Of a stretch of 6,723 bases of DNA, positions 1 to 6,723 are shown one piece after another. The DNA comes from Chromatiales bacterium (GTDB lineage Bacteria > Pseudomonadota > Gammaproteobacteria > UBA6429 > Thiohalophilaceae), in contig JALUTJ010000023.1 in the NCBI GenBank assembly GCA_027057985.1, positions 1 through 6,723 on the forward strand. Direction: 5' to 3'. A program made the position numbers and the translations under genes. The notes below the pieces were generated by a model that searched no databases, was not told the DNA's origin, and saw only the letters and a list, made by a program, of their open reading frames with translations. Position 1 is the stretch's first letter; every line of letters begins with the position of its first letter.

Positions 1-188
1 CGGCCTACGTTTCACAAAAACAATAAAAAATAGATATTGTTATAGGAAGACCCTGTAATCAGATCATTGTTGTGCTGAAAAATGATAAAACTGAGAAATG
101 GTGGGGTGGGGTTTTGAGCAATGGTGTCGTATCAGCGATCGTGAATATACTCCACTCACTATAAACATGAAAAAATTATTAAACCATA

Positions 189-899
189 TTATTCCGGTGA
201 ATCAAAAGACCTTAGTAAACCTTCATCCGGTGCTGCACAGACATCAGCGAGGGTATTGAGTCCCTCGATATTCTTTATTGTTACTTCATTGCCATGCAGT
301 TCAATATAATTATTTTCTGCCAGGTTTTTCAGAATACGGGAGAAGGTTTCTGGTTTTATCGATAGCCGTGAGGCAATAATATGCTTGGGTGCCTTAAGTG
401 TGAAGGTATCGGTATTTTTCAGTTTTTGCGAAAGAATATACCCGGCAAGGCGTGAGGTCGCACTATGCAGACTGATATCATCAATTTCCCGGATAAGACC
501 ACGCAGCCGCTTACTCAATACCCCCAGCAAGACAAAGCAGGTTTCTACCGATTCATGGCACATTGCTGAAAAATCATGTGCATCTATACTGATCAGCTCT
601 ACCGGGGACAGCGCCTGGGCACCAACCGGATATACTGTATGTTTGAGGAACATCAATGCCTCGGCAAAGGTACTGACTGCTGTTACTACCTCGATGACTT
701 TTTCATCCCCCGACGGCGATAGTCGGAAAAGCTTTATATGCCCCCTGAGCAATAAATAAAAACGATCGGCATTATCACCCTGTTCAAACAGAGTTTCTCC
801 CTGCTTCAGGGTAACGCTATGCGCGTGTTTCTCGACCCGCTGTAGCTGTTCTTCGCTAAGCTCTGAGAAGAGGATTACTTTTTTTAATTCTTCAATCAT
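189..899 (-). CDS. dnr: Crp/Fnr-family transcriptional regulator, Dnr-like (NO-responsive activator of denitrification genes)
   Basis: The 236-residue protein has the Crp/Fnr layout. An N-terminal cyclic-nucleotide-binding-like beta-roll (about 10-120) is followed by a long dimerisation helix (about 120-157) and a C-terminal winged helix-turn-helix (about 165-210). The recognition helix reads LSIKPETFSRIL (179-190). It carries the E184/S187/R188 pattern used by FNR and Dnr to read TTGAT/TTGAC half-sites, and it is nearly the same as in Pseudomonas Dnr. The STFAEALMF stretch (76-84) also matches Dnr. The only cysteines are at 114, 121 and 221, so the N-terminal Fe-S cysteine cluster of true FNR is absent. 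In the family this fits heme-mediated NO sensing, which I infer here. It is divergent from norC, with a matching box in the gap. The first ATG (897-899) is the only plausible start, and its ribosome site is weak (AAAGA). NnrR or another FNR-like name is possible. Confidence 0.9.
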   Translation of the reverse strand: MIEELKKVILFSELSEEQLQRVEKHAHSVTLKQGETLFEQGDNADRFYLLLRGHIKLFRLSPSGDEKVIEVVTAVSTFAEALMFLKHTVYPVGAQALSPVELISIDAHDFSAMCHESVETCFVLLGVLSKRLRGLIREIDDISLHSATSRLAGYILSQKLKNTDTFTLKAPKHIIASRLSIKPETFSRILKNLAENNYIELHGNEVTIKNIEGLNTLADVCAAPDEGLLRSFDSPE

Positions 900-905
900 T
901 TCTTT

Positions 906-935
906 AATATTCTGTTTTCACTTGACGAATGTCAA
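906..935 (-). promoter_or_regulatory. Candidate sigma70-like promoter of the regulator gene, overlapping the Dnr box
   Basis: Read on the minus strand, the right arm of the Dnr box forms a consensus -35 hexamer TTGACA (935 to 930). Eighteen bases further on is AATATT (911 to 906), a four-of-six -10 match. A start about seven bases downstream would fall at or next to the regulator's ATG (899), giving a leaderless or nearly leaderless transcript. The -35 could also be a by-product of the box sequence, and the real promoter may lie further upstream. Confidence 0.3.
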
Positions 936-936
936 G
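921..936. promoter_or_regulatory. FNR/Dnr-type operator (anaerobox) upstream of norC
   Basis: The sequence CTTGAC-GAAT-GTCAAG is a perfect inverted repeat with 6-bp arms around a 4-bp spacer. It fits the FNR/Dnr/NNR consensus TTGA(T/C)-N4-(A/G)TCAA. It lies between the divergent Dnr-like regulator and norC, and is centred at 928.5. A class II activator site centred at -41.5 would place the norC transcription start near 970. The regulator encoded next door has the helix residues expected to bind this box. The site is seen directly; occupancy by this regulator is inferred. Confidence 0.88.
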
Positions 937-957
937 GATTCTTCCGTTTGCGGGTGT

Positions 958-963
958 TTCAAT
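958..963 (+). promoter_or_regulatory. Candidate -10 element of the norCB promoter
   Basis: The hexamer TTCAAT matches TATAAT at four of six positions. It falls exactly where a -10 element should be (-12 to -7) if transcription starts at 970 and the FNR/Dnr box is centred at -41.5. No good -35 hexamer is expected in an activator-dependent class II promoter. The element is chosen mainly by geometry. A second AT-rich stretch, TTATAAAT (973-980), is too close to the norC ribosome site to be a convincing alternative. Confidence 0.4.
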
Positions 964-994
964 GGCAATCTCTTATAAATGGGAGGATGAAATT

Positions 995-1429
995 ATGTCT
1001 CAGACGTTTACCAAAGCCATGGCACGTAATGTCTTTTACGGTGGCAGTCTGTTTTTCATCTTATTGTTTCTTAGCCTGACCTATGACACACATTCAGAGA
1101 TGCCAAAACAGGATAACTCGGCAAATCTGACTGAAAAAGTAGCAAAAGGCAAGCGACTCTGGGAAGAAAACAACTGTATTGGCTGCCATACCCTGCTGGG
1201 TGAAGGTGCCTATTTTGCGCCTGAACTGGGCAATGTTTACAAGCGATTTGGCAATAGCAAGCAGGCTATTGAAGCTTTTATCAGCAGTCGTCCCCGCGAA
1301 GGTATCAAGGGTCGTCGCAGTATGCCGCAGTTTGACTTTACTGCAGAAGAACTCGATGCAATTTCAGAGTTTCTTAAATATGTATCCGAAATCGATGCCT
1401 CTGGCTGGCCACCCAATATTCAGGGTTAA
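995..1429 (+). CDS. norC: Nitric oxide reductase subunit C (membrane-anchored cytochrome c)
   Basis: This is the 144-residue small subunit of cNor. It accepts electrons from periplasmic cytochrome c or cupredoxin donors and passes them to heme b in NorB. One uncleaved transmembrane anchor (about 13-30) is followed by a periplasmic monoheme cytochrome c domain. The heme is attached at CIGCH (61-65), inside the family block CIGCHTLLGEGAYFAPELGN. M110 in RRSMPQF is the likely second axial ligand. The C-terminal WPPN motif is also typical. I choose the ATG at 995 because GGGAGGA (981-987) sits seven bases upstream and because MSQTFTKAMARN matches known NorC N-termini. Two upstream in-frame ATGs (929 and 962) are rejected: the first lies inside the Dnr box and the second has no ribosome site. 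It ends 15 bases before norB. Confidence 0.97.
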   Translation: MSQTFTKAMARNVFYGGSLFFILLFLSLTYDTHSEMPKQDNSANLTEKVAKGKRLWEENNCIGCHTLLGEGAYFAPELGNVYKRFGNSKQAIEAFISSRPREGIKGRRSMPQFDFTAEELDAISEFLKYVSEIDASGWPPNIQG

Positions 1430-2833
<1,404 letters not shown>

Positions 2834-2846
2834 ACCACCATGTTAT

Positions 2847-2873
2847 CCGGTGATGGCAGGAAGCCATCACCGG
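2847..2873 (+). terminator. Strong intergenic hairpin after norB (partial terminator or mRNA stabiliser)
   Basis: CCGGTGATGGC (2847-2857) and GCCATCACCGG (2863-2873) are perfect 11-bp complements around the five-base loop AGGAA, starting 14 bases after the norB stop. The nearest T-run (2890-2895) begins 16 bases after the stem, so this is not a classic intrinsic terminator. It may protect the 3' end of norCB mRNA or reduce read-through into norQ, giving more structural subunits than chaperones. The structure is clear; its effect is inferred. Confidence 0.6.
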
Positions 2874-2936
2874 CTTAACTTACATTCTCTTTTTTCTGAT
2901 TACGCATATCTTTTATCTTGGCCCGGGAGAAATATC

Positions 2937-3752
2937 ATGTCGGATTTAACCGCTACCAGTAAATCCATGCAGACAACAGAAACCCCTTTTTACAAGCCGC
3001 AGGGCAATGAGGTTGCCCTGTTTGAAAATGCCTGGCAACAGCAGTTGCCCGTCATGATCAAGGGGCCAACCGGCTGTGGTAAAACCCGTTTTATCGAGCA
3101 CATGGCCGCCCGGCTTGATCGCCCGCTTTATACGGTATCCTGCCATGATGATCTTACTGCGGCCGACCTGGTTGGTCGTTACCTGATCGGCGATAAGGGC
3201 ACCTTCTGGAGTGATGGCCCGCTAACCCGCGCAGTACGTGAAGGCGCAATCTGTTACCTTGATGAAGTGGTTGAAGCACGCAAGGATACCACCGTGGTTT
3301 TACATCCGCTAACCGATAACCGCCGGGTACTGCCACTGGAACGTAGTGGAGAGATTATTCATGCAGCAAAAGAATTCATGCTGGTGGTTTCCTATAACCC
3401 CGGCTACCAGAACCTGTTAAAGAATCTTAAACCTTCAACCCGGCAACGTTTTCTTGCCATGACTTTTGATTTTCCCGATCCGGCACTGGAAACCGAAATT
3501 GTCATGGGTGAAACCGGTATTGAACGAGAACTGGCTCAAAAGCTGGTGAAGCTGGCCAATGTACTACGACGTTTAAAAGATCATGACCTTGAAGAAGCCG
3601 CCTCTACCCGCCTGCTGGTTTATACCGCACGCCTGGTAAAAAATGGCTTTGATTTAATAGAGGCCTGTCAGGCTGCACTGGTTGAACCCTTGAGTGATGA
3701 TAGCGATACCATCGAAGCCCTGCGTGAGGCGATTCATGCCAACCTCGGATAA
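2937..3752 (+). CDS. norQ: Nitric oxide reductase activation protein NorQ (MoxR/CbbQ-type AAA+ ATPase)
   Basis: The 271-residue cytoplasmic AAA+ ATPase works with NorD to activate cNor, most likely by driving FeB insertion into NorB. Visible motifs are Walker A GPTGCGKT (43-50), Walker B ICYLDE (105-110) with catalytic D109/E110, and sensor 1 N154 in SYNPG. A likely arginine finger lies in STRQRF (167-172), and a sensor-2 arginine at R225 in the STRLLVY segment. YNPGYQNLLKNLKPSTRQRF is the usual NorQ/CbbQ signature. The length is normal for the family (about 260-275). I choose the ATG at 2937 because GGGAGA (2925-2930) is six bases upstream. An in-frame extension back to 2781 would overlap norB and has no family counterpart. 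The end overlaps the next gene by 17 bases. Confidence 0.95.
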   Translation: MSDLTATSKSMQTTETPFYKPQGNEVALFENAWQQQLPVMIKGPTGCGKTRFIEHMAARLDRPLYTVSCHDDLTAADLVGRYLIGDKGTFWSDGPLTRAVREGAICYLDEVVEARKDTTVVLHPLTDNRRVLPLERSGEIIHAAKEFMLVVSYNPGYQNLLKNLKPSTRQRFLAMTFDFPDPALETEIVMGETGIERELAQKLVKLANVLRRLKDHDLEEAASTRLLVYTARLVKNGFDLIEACQAALVEPLSDDSDTIEALREAIHANLG

Positions 3753-4149
3753 ACAGGCAGCCACACCGGGTTATACTCTGGCTGTTATTGCCGAAGCACT
3801 ATACCTTGTCAACCTGTTATTATTGCCTGGTATTGGTTTTATGCTGTTACTCCTGCTATATCTCATTACTATCCGCGAGGCTGCACCACTGGCAAAGGCT
3901 CACCTGCAACAAACCCTGGTGACCAGCCTGTGGGGAGGTTTTTTACTTGTGATTATCAACCTGCTTATTATCTTTATGGGTGGTTATCAAAGTGTAAATA
4001 CCTGGATTATCGTTATTCTTTATTTCACGGTGATACATGCCAGTTTTGTGCTACTTGGTGCTATTGGCCTGTCGCATGCACTTTCTGCACAATGCTGGCG
4101 CTTTCCTGTATTTGGCCCGGCACCTGGCAAAGGCTGTGAATCGTTATGA
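3736..4149 (+). CDS. Small multi-spanning membrane protein of unknown function in the nor cluster
   Basis: The 137-residue protein is very hydrophobic. There is a long hydrophobic stretch at about 14-45 containing LLLLPGIGFMLLLLLYL, perhaps a helical hairpin, and further helices at about 62-82 and 88-114. A short polar loop, REAAPLAKAHLQQT (47-60), and the C-terminal CWRFPVFG (120-127) recall small DUF4870-like membrane proteins. That likeness is from memory and not tested. No catalytic or cofactor motif is visible. The chosen ATG (3736) lies inside the end of norQ, preceded by TGAGG (3725-3729) six bases upstream. The in-frame ATGs at 3694 and 3697 lie deeper in norQ. The gene ends in an ATGA overlap with the Fe-S protein gene, so translation is probably coupled on both sides. 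A role in NorCB assembly or in anchoring the Fe-S protein is conjecture. Confidence 0.82.
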   Translation: MPTSDKQAATPGYTLAVIAEALYLVNLLLLPGIGFMLLLLLYLITIREAAPLAKAHLQQTLVTSLWGGFLLVIINLLIIFMGGYQSVNTWIIVILYFTVIHASFVLLGAIGLSHALSAQCWRFPVFGPAPGKGCESL

Positions 4150-5114
4150 TCATGCAGCAGCAAAACCTGCAACGCAACAGACTTATCCTGCAGATAAGTT
4201 TTATGATGATCTTTGTACTGGCACCGGTTCTGGATATATTTCGTATCGATCTGACACTCGGACACGGCATATTCTTTGGTTATGACTGGACCCTGGGTAT
4301 CGATGATTTTATTGCCGGTAAAACCGGCATCAATGATGCGATACTCAATATTCTACTCAAGGGTTTTATTCCTCTTTTTGGTGGTGCCGCACTCTTTTTA
4401 TGGATCGCCTGGCGTTTTGGCCGGCTCTACTGTGGCTGGCTCTGTCCTCATTTCTTTGTCGTGGAAATGATCAATGGCCTGATGTTACGTGCCTCCGGTA
4501 AACCCAGTATCTGGGAGAAAAAACCATTACCCGCACAGCAGGCTGATGGCAGTCTATTGCAACCACGCTCCTTTTACTGGTTCTGGACACTACTTGCTGT
4601 TATTGGCTTTGCATTTCTCTGGGCTGTTAGTCTTTTAACTTACCTGTTACCCCCCAAAGAGATCTATACAAATTTATTCACGCTTGAACTTACCCGCAAC
4701 CAGTTCAGTTTTATTACTGTGGCAACGGTTCTGTTTATTATCGAGTTTACCTTTGCACGCCATCTTTTCTGCCGCTTTGCCTGCGCGGTGGGTTTATTTC
4801 AAAGCCTGGCATGGATGGCAAACCCAAAGGCAATGGTAGTAGGTTTTAACCGTAGCCATGCCAGTGACTGTAAAACCTGTAACAATGCCTGTGATAATGT
4901 CTGCCCCATGCGTTTACACCCACGCACACTAAAACGAAAAATGTTTACCTGTACCGAGTGTGGTAAGTGCATCAGTGCCTGTATCGATGTACAGCAGGCA
5001 AAACACAAACCCGGGCTGCTGCAATGGGTCGATAAAGACTGTGCCCTGCCGGTTGTCAGCGGACGTGACCGTGCTGGCATTACAGATTGTTTCAAACACA
5101 ACGGAGCAGGCTGA
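4146..5114 (+). CDS. NapH/NosR/CcoG-like membrane 4Fe-4S protein in the nor cluster
   Basis: The 322-residue polytopic membrane ferredoxin has likely helices at about 13-31, 73-90, 143-168 and 187-205. Two CX3C pairs sit near helix ends: CGWLCP (C96/C100) and CRFAC (C209/C213). These are the hallmark of NapH, NosR and CcoG C-terminal regions. A cytoplasmic-type two-cluster domain follows, with C242/C245/C249/C253-Pro and C269/C272/C275/C279, enough for two [4Fe-4S] clusters. There is no FMN-binding domain as in NosR, and it is shorter than CcoG (about 470). NapH (about 290) is the nearest in size. It probably moves electrons across or from the membrane, but the partner is unknown. The ATG at 4146 overlaps the previous stop (ATGA). 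M3 at 4152 is an alternative, and both have weak ribosome sites (AAAGG 4129-4133). Its stop shares one base with the norD start. Confidence 0.88.
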   Translation: MIMQQQNLQRNRLILQISFMMIFVLAPVLDIFRIDLTLGHGIFFGYDWTLGIDDFIAGKTGINDAILNILLKGFIPLFGGAALFLWIAWRFGRLYCGWLCPHFFVVEMINGLMLRASGKPSIWEKKPLPAQQADGSLLQPRSFYWFWTLLAVIGFAFLWAVSLLTYLLPPKEIYTNLFTLELTRNQFSFITVATVLFIIEFTFARHLFCRFACAVGLFQSLAWMANPKAMVVGFNRSHASDCKTCNNACDNVCPMRLHPRTLKRKMFTCTECGKCISACIDVQQAKHKPGLLQWVDKDCALPVVSGRDRAGITDCFKHNGAG

Positions 5115-6723
5115 TGGAAGAACAGGTCGGCCAAATCTGGCATAAATTCATTACCCGTATCGCGGAACGTAGCTATCCCGAGGCGGCCGTCGAACTGGAT
5201 GAAATTGCTCCCGTGCTCGGAACCTACTTTCGTGCCCTCGGCGGTGATGCCGGCTTACGTATCGAAAAGGCCGATGCCACACTTAATCATGGTCGACGCG
5301 GCTGGCTACAGCGACTAGCCGGCACCAGTACCCGTGCCGAACTGGCCTGGCTGGATGAACTCAGCCTGCGTATGCCCGCTCGTATTGCAAGTTTTAATGA
5401 ACGTAAACTCAACCGTGATCTTTACTTCTGGCTGGCGGCACTGGCAAGCTGTGATAGTGCAGAAAAACCCTCTAACTGGCTGCTACACAACCAGGCCTTA
5501 ACCGTAACAACTTTACACCGGTTTCCCGGTTTACATGAACGTTACCAGCGACTGGTTCAGGCCCATCTTCAGCAACGCAGCCCTGTCGATAACCTGCCGC
5601 GCAAAGCCGCTGCTGATGAAGCCCTGCTGCAACAGGCACTGTTGCAGCCCGGTACGGTAACAGACTATGTGCAGCAGGATAAAAAACCACCTGCTGCTGT
5701 ACCATTGTGGTTACATCCTGACCCAGCTGATAACGCCGCTACCCGGCGAGCTGCCAGTACTGAAGATATCAACCAGCAACGTCTCTCAAAACAACAACAG
5801 ACTGAACTGGCTCGGCGACAAGCCGAAGAAGTGGATTCAGAATACCCCGAGCGAGGCCTGATAACCATCCGTATGGAAAATATTCTTAGCTGGGGTGAAT
5901 TTGTTAATGCTGATCGCGCCCAGGATGAAGAAGAAGATCTCGATAAGGCAGAAAATATTGCCCGTGATCTCGACAAAATCGCCGTCAGTAAACACCAGCG
6001 CAATAGCAAGTCTGCCATCCGCTTCGACCTGGATCTGCCCAGCGAAAAGGATGATGACGATATACTTGATCAAAGTTTACTGTTACCCGAATGGGACTGG
6101 AAAAGTTCTCGCCTTGTACCCGATTACTGTCGTATCGTCACCATGGAAAGCCGTGAAGCTACTGCCATGCCATTACCTTCACACCTGCATAAACAGGCGC
6201 GTAACCTGCAACGCCGGTTCCAGATTCTGCAACCACAACGACAATGGCAGCAGCATCAGCCTGATGGCCAGGAAATCGATCTCGATGCCTGGTTACGTTT
6301 TATCACAGACATACAAAATGGTCATGCCGCTCATGCTGATAACCTCTATCGTGATTTGCAGGAAACCACACGCGACATGTCCTGCCTGTTAATGGCCGAT
6401 CTATCACTTTCTACCGATACCTTTATCGATGATCATAATCGCGTTATCGATGTTATTCGTGACAGTCTGTTTCTTTTTTCTGAAGCACTCAGTAATAGTG
6501 CAGATCGTTTTGCCCTTTATGGCTTTTCCAGTCGCAAACGAAACCCGGTGCGAGTTCACCGCATTAAGGATTTCGATGAAAAATATAATTCACAGGTTCG
6601 TGGTCGCATCAATGCAGTCAAACCCGGTTACTATACACGCATGGGTGCCGCAATTCGCTTCGCCACCCTGCAACTTGAAAAACAGGCCAGTTCACAACGC
6701 CTGATGATCCTGCTTACCGATGG
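5114..6723 (+). CDS. norD: Nitric oxide reductase activation protein NorD (VWA domain), 3' end outside the window
   Basis: The frame stays open from 5114 to the window edge, giving 536 complete codons. The family is usually about 600-640 residues, so the last part is missing. NorD partners the AAA+ protein NorQ in activating cNor. The N-terminal helical region is followed by a charged, Q-rich linker (about 200-310) with RLSKQQQTELARRQAEE and an acidic patch. The NorD signature PEWDW is at 325-329. A von Willebrand A domain begins near 424. Its MIDAS metal site shows D429, S431 and S433 in DLSLST, then T508 in GYYTRMG, and finally D536 of the LTDG motif at the very edge. The ATG at 5114 shares one base with the upstream stop (TGATG), with GGAG (5103-5106) seven bases upstream. 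Translational coupling to the Fe-S gene is likely. No frameshift is seen. Confidence 0.95.
   Translation, partial: MEEQVGQIWHKFITRIAERSYPEAAVELDEIAPVLGTYFRALGGDAGLRIEKADATLNHGRRGWLQRLAGTSTRAELAWLDELSLRMPARIASFNERKLNRDLYFWLAALASCDSAEKPSNWLLHNQALTVTTLHRFPGLHERYQRLVQAHLQQRSPVDNLPRKAAADEALLQQALLQPGTVTDYVQQDKKPPAAVPLWLHPDPADNAATRRAASTEDINQQRLSKQQQTELARRQAEEVDSEYPERGLITIRMENILSWGEFVNADRAQDEEEDLDKAENIARDLDKIAVSKHQRNSKSAIRFDLDLPSEKDDDDILDQSLLLPEWDWKSSRLVPDYCRIVTMESREATAMPLPSHLHKQARNLQRRFQILQPQRQWQQHQPDGQEIDLDAWLRFITDIQNGHAAHADNLYRDLQETTRDMSCLLMADLSLSTDTFIDDHNRVIDVIRDSLFLFSEALSNSADRFALYGFSSRKRNPVRVHRIKDFDEKYNSQVRGRINAVKPGYYTRMGAAIRFATLQLEKQASSQRLMILLTD

Noticed and set aside
19..41. AT-rich inverted repeat AACAATA...TATTGTT, possibly a terminator for the minus-strand regulator.
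   Set aside because: The stem is only 7 bp with one G-C pair and a 9-base loop, and lies about 150 bases past the stop. In AT-rich sequence this is likely chance.
100..125. G-rich tract GGTGGGGTGGGG as a possible G-quadruplex.
   Set aside because: There are only two runs of four G and no set of four runs of three, so a stable quadruplex is not supported.
167..259. Short plus-strand frame starting MKKLLNHIIPVNQ, overlapping the 3' end of the regulator.
   Set aside because: It has about 30 codons, no clear ribosome site, and lies mostly antisense to the regulator; no evidence it is a gene.
929..994. A longer NorC starting at the ATG at 929 or 962.
   Set aside because: The 929 ATG lies within the Dnr box and upstream of the predicted transcription start. 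The 962 ATG has no ribosome site. The ATG at 995 has GGGAGGA at ideal spacing and gives a family-typical N-terminus.
2896..2909. CTGAT-TACG-CATAT as a second FNR-type box upstream of norQ.
   Set aside because: The left arm matches at four of five positions, but the right arm does not match ATCAA and there is no symmetry.
4313..4329. TGCCGG-TAAAA-CCGGCA hairpin inside the Fe-S protein gene.
   Set aside because: It is a 6-bp stem inside coding sequence with no T-run; it is explained by the codons for an AGKTG peptide and is probably chance.
5472..6073. Minus-strand open frames opposite norD.
   Set aside because: They are antisense to a clearly conserved NorD frame, have low-complexity Ser/Arg-rich translations and no recognisable domain.

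Overview
This window carries a compact nitric oxide reductase (nor) locus. Protein similarity points to a denitrifying or NO-detoxifying proteobacterium, most likely a gammaproteobacterium. The regulator closely resembles Pseudomonas Dnr, and NorC and NorB match the Pseudomonas-type short-chain cytochrome-c-dependent enzyme (cNor). No species-level call is possible from sequence alone. Base composition looks moderate and even along the window, and I see no insertion sequence, tRNA, rRNA or CRISPR.

Layout: positions 1-188 are AT-rich non-coding sequence with nothing I can name. A Crp/Fnr-family regulator of the Dnr type (189-899) is on the minus strand. It is divergent from a plus-strand block that fills the rest of the window: norC (995-1429), norB (1445-2833), a 103-base gap with a strong 11-bp hairpin, norQ (2937-3752), a small three- to four-helix membrane protein of unknown function (3736-4149), a NapH/NosR/CcoG-like membrane iron-sulfur protein (4146-5114), and norD (5114 to beyond 6723), which is cut by the window edge. 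The 95-base gap between the regulator and norC contains a perfect palindromic FNR/Dnr-type box, CTTGAC-GAAT-GTCAAG.

How the parts work together: NorC takes electrons from periplasmic donors and passes them to NorB, which reduces 2 NO to N2O at a heme b3/FeB centre. All the expected NorB metal ligands are present. NorQ (a MoxR/CbbQ-type AAA+ ATPase) and NorD (a VWA/MIDAS protein) form the chaperone pair known to be needed to activate cNor, probably by FeB insertion. The Dnr-like protein is probably the NO-responsive activator that binds the box upstream of norC.

The least ordinary part is the pair of genes between norQ and norD. Both are tightly overlapped with their neighbours, so they are almost certainly co-translated with the maturation genes. 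Their membrane and Fe-S character suggests an undescribed redox step in assembling or feeding the nitric oxide reductase, but that role is inference.
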